From: JBGPFS01 sp041483455
GTDB lineage: Bacteria; Chloroflexota; Limnocylindria; Limnocylindrales; CSP1-4
Assembly: GCA_041483455.1 (NCBI GenBank)
Contig: JBGPFS010000157.1
Span: 1 to 6,155 of the forward strand
Direction of reading: 5' to 3'
Length of the DNA: 6,155 nt
Shown here: piece by piece, positions 4,582-6,155 of the stretch
How positions within the stretch are numbered: position 1 is the stretch's first letter
Layout: every line of letters starts with the position of its first letter
The notes under the pieces: generated by a model
What the model saw: the letters and a program-made list of their open reading frames with translations, nothing else
Database searches by the model: none
What the model was told of the DNA's origin: nothing
Position numbers and translations under genes: made by a program

Positions 4582-5180
4582 AGCGCCTGCCCCACTCGCT
4601 CGACGAGATCGGCGGCCTCCGGGCGGCCCGCTGGATCCGCGAATCGACGGCCGGCCAGTACGACCGGTACGGCCCGGCGAGCCAGCGCGAGCAGCAGGAC
4701 CGGTTCATCGAGCGCCACGGCCTCCTCGACACCGGGCTCGTGTACCAGGTCGCGCACAGCGGCCGCACGGTCTGGCGCTCGGCCACGATGGCGGCGATGG
4801 TCGAGGACATCCGGGCAGGACGCTACGACCTCCTGCTCACGGGCTACTCGGACCGCTGGCAGCGCAACCTGCGGCGGACTCTGGAGCTGCTCGAAGACGA
4901 GCTGCACCCGAATGGCGTCGCCCTGGTCATGTGCGACCGGAAGATCTTGAGCTCCGATCCCTCGGACTGGGATGAGCTGATCTCCGAAGCGGCCGGAGCG
5001 GAGAAGTACAGCCGGCGGCTCTCGGAGCGGATCACCGAGGGCTACGCCGCCAAGTTCGACCAGGAACACGACCCCGGAGGCCATGCGGCGCTCGGCTTCC
5101 GGCGTCGATCGGAGCCGCCGCATACCCTGGAGATCGACCCCGAGCGCATGCCCATCGCGGTCGGCCTGTTCCAGCGGTAG
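4578..5180 (+). CDS. Large serine recombinase, N-terminal catalytic part, ended by an in-frame TAG
   Basis: The first 200 residues of a large serine integrase, starting at GTG 4578, which overlaps the previous stop. The resolvase/invertase catalytic domain covers about 14-155. It contains the nucleophile Ser23 in RWIREST with Arg21 two residues before it, ASQREQQ (35-41), the DIRAGRYDLLLT strand (77-88), and DRWQRN (92-97) with the arginines expected at the active site. A long helix follows (ISEAAGAEKYSRRLSERITE, 135-154). The PF07508-type 'recombinase' domain begins with GGHAALGFRRR (168-178) and reaches VGLFQR, where TAG (5178-5180) interrupts. Family members usually have a tyrosine at this place (F-x-x-Y-A-x-G), so TAG is one base change from TAC or TAT. 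As it stands, the product would have the cutting domain but almost no DNA-recognition region. The rest of the protein continues in the same frame at 5181-6080. Confidence 0.85.
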   Translation: MKRLPHSLDEIGGLRAARWIRESTAGQYDRYGPASQREQQDRFIERHGLLDTGLVYQVAHSGRTVWRSATMAAMVEDIRAGRYDLLLTGYSDRWQRNLRRTLELLEDELHPNGVALVMCDRKILSSDPSDWDELISEAAGAEKYSRRLSERITEGYAAKFDQEHDPGGHAALGFRRRSEPPHTLEIDPERMPIAVGLFQR

Positions 5181-6080
5181 GCCCTCGGCAACGTGAGCGC
5201 GAGGCAGCTGGAGATGGAAACTGGTCTCGCCGACACGGGGATCCGGATGACCTTGATGAACCCGCTCTACAACGGCTGGATCCGGCGGCACCGGGGGCGC
5301 GACGAGACGCGCCGTGCGGCTCCTTGGCGGGCGATGCCCCCAGTATCCGACGAGCTCTGGGCGCGGGTCGAGGAGGTCCGGCGCGCGAAGACCCGGGGTG
5401 GAGGACCGAAGAACTGGGAACGCGTCGACCTGCTGGGCGGCCTCCTCGCGTGTGTCTGCGGTCGGCGACTCCGGAACGACGGCACCTTCGCCGACGGCCG
5501 TCACCGCAAGCTCCACGTGCAACCGTGCGAGGCGTGGGGTCGCAAGGCGCGCCTCGGCGACGAGACGTGGGAGGAGCCGGTGCTGGCTCAGGTCGCCGGT
5601 GTCGCCGTGGACGACGCCACCATTTCGGCCGTCATAGCCGCTCTCGGGTCGAACCGACAGCCAGTCGCGATCGATCGCGGGCGGATCGATCGGCAGATCC
5701 GCGAGCTGGCGCTGGAGCACGCCGACGGGTTACTCGGTGACGACGCGTACCTCACGCGCCTCAAGGCGCTTCGCGAACAACGAAACGCGGTCACCGAGCG
5801 AACGGCGCCGGGAGTCCCCGGTCAGCGCGCGGTCGAGTGGCTGCGCGCCCTCGGTGAATCCGTGCGGGCCGCAGACGTACCGGGCGAGAAGGCGGAACTC
5901 CTGCACGCGATCTACGAGCGGATCACGGTGGCGGGTCCCGAGATCGTCGGCGTCCGGCTCACAGCGGCAGCCTATTCGCACGGCTTGGCGCTGGCGCTAC
6001 CGGAGAAGGTTGTAATGGCGCGCCCGACAGGATTCGAACCTGCGACCTTCGGCTCCGGAGGCCGACGCTCTATCCACTGA
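5181..6080 (+). pseudogene. Large serine recombinase, C-terminal DNA-binding part, same frame after the TAG
   Basis: This continues the recombinase in the same frame (residue 202 onward). Read through, the whole would be 500 aa, normal for a large serine integrase. It has the end of the recombinase domain (ALGNVSARQLEMETGL and NPLYNGWIRRHRG, 229-240) and a zinc-ribbon-like region with Cys292-x-Cys294-Gly and Cys317. That is one cysteine fewer than the usual four ligands. A coiled-coil insertion follows (IDRQIRELALEHADGLLGDD, 370-389, then YLTRLKALREQRNAV), and a final helical/strand segment (436-475). The first possible internal start is GTG 5193 (VSARQLEMETG), but no Shine-Dalgarno precedes it, so a separate product is doubtful. 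The last 21 codons, from Met480 (MARPTGFEPATFGSGG... ending SIH), are antisense to the tRNA-Arg gene and are not true family sequence. Confidence 0.8.
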
Positions 6081-6091
6081 GCTACAGGCGC
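6016..6091 (-). tRNA. tRNA-Arg, anticodon CCG, CCA encoded
   Basis: A complete 76-nt cloverleaf on the minus strand. The acceptor stem is GCGCCTG (6091-6085) with CGGGCGC (6026-6020), one G-U pair. T8-A9 and the D arm GCTC...GAGC follow. The anticodon stem is TCGGC/GCCGA around loop CTCCGGA, giving anticodon CCG (reads CGG, Arg). The T arm is GCAGG-TTCGAAT-CCTGT. The discriminator is G (6019), followed by an encoded CCA (6018-6016). The gene is intact, so any integration has rebuilt it. It is transcribed toward the recombinase gene, whose 3' end covers 6016-6080 on the other strand. CGG is a heavily used Arg codon in the neighbouring genes. Confidence 0.96.
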
Positions 6092-6101
6092 GCGGACCGC
6101 G

Positions 6102-6107
6102 ATGATA
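6102..6107 (-). promoter_or_regulatory. Possible -10 box of the tRNA-Arg gene
   Basis: On the minus strand TATCAT (five of six matches to TATAAT) lies 11-16 bases before the tRNA 5' end, which would start transcription only a few bases upstream of the mature end. The best -35 candidate (GACGGT, 17 bp further up) is a poor match. The remaining bases to 6155 show no supported gene. Confidence 0.3.
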
Positions 6108-6155
6108 CCTGCCGGGCGTGGAAGACCGTCGGCTTCTGGTTGGCCATCGAATTGT

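Larger units (their letters stand above)
3243..6027. mobile_element. Putative small integrative element at tRNA-Arg (left end uncertain)
   Basis: A serine integrase abutting and overlapping a tRNA gene, its coupled small partner, a phage-type replication winged-helix protein and two or three orphan small genes form a typical compact integrated element. The right end is placed at the tRNA 3' half by the integrase overlap. The left end is set here only by the 9-bp repeat of the tRNA end. It could lie further left, before 2848 or even before the tyrosine recombinase, or outside the window. Confidence 0.35.

Noticed and set aside
5666..5679. 14-bp perfect palindrome CGCGATCGATCGCG.
   Set aside because: It is inside the recombinase coding sequence (AIDRG), and GATC/CGATCG-rich text recurs nearby; it is explained by codon use rather than by a site.
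4485..5720. A 411-codon open frame on the minus strand across the recombinase.
   Set aside because: It lies opposite the serine recombinase, is rich in Arg/Pro/Ala with no recognisable domain, and is the usual antisense open frame of GC-rich coding DNA.
6083..6148. Minus-strand 21-codon frame MANQKPTVFHARQV... running into the tRNA.
   Set aside because: It overlaps the tRNA promoter and the tRNA itself, is very short and has no supporting site.
1..6155. CRISPR array, toxin-antitoxin pair, retron or other named defence system.
   Set aside because: No regularly spaced repeats, no reverse transcriptase and no recognisable toxin or antitoxin motif were seen on either strand; the two small divergent genes lack such motifs.

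Overview
The window is GC-rich DNA, very strong in G/C at third codon positions, with several GTG starts. The left edge carries the start of a luciferase-like, F420/flavin-dependent oxidoreductase of the kind common in Actinomycetota and GC-rich Chloroflexota-type bacteria. A lineage within those groups is my best guess; nothing here (no rRNA, no core marker) fixes it.

Left part (1-1511) looks chromosomal: the 5' end of an LLM-class oxidoreductase gene on the minus strand, a divergent 93-aa conserved-looking hypothetical gene (427-708, plus), and a convergent minus-strand gene for a membrane-anchored NERD-domain (nuclease-related) protein (762-1511). Middle part (1697-2789) holds a complete XerC/XerD-type tyrosine recombinase with all six catalytic residues in place. 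Facing it is a small minus-strand gene whose reading frame appears broken by a short insertion.

Right part (about 2848-6091) reads as a compact integrated element. In order it has a 136-aa coiled-coil/basic protein with a possible C-terminal helix-turn-helix, and a phage-like replication-initiation winged-helix protein (3413-4081). Next come a 61-aa minus-strand protein and a divergent two-gene operon: a 62-aa protein whose TGA overlaps the GTG of a large serine recombinase (GTGA). The recombinase frame is about 500 codons but is cut by an in-frame TAG after residue 200. Its last 21 codons lie on the antisense strand of a tRNA-Arg(CCG) gene (6016-6091, minus), the usual mark of an integrase next to its tRNA attachment site.

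The genes fit a small integrative element (integrase, coupled small partner, replication-type winged-helix protein, tiny orphans) seated at a tRNA-Arg. Points most worth a second look are the amber codon in the integrase, a perfect 7-bp hairpin covering the Shine-Dalgarno of the integrase operon, the overlap of the integrase with the tRNA, and the frameshifted small gene facing the tyrosine recombinase. I found no CRISPR array, rRNA, insertion-sequence ends or recognisable multi-gene defence system.
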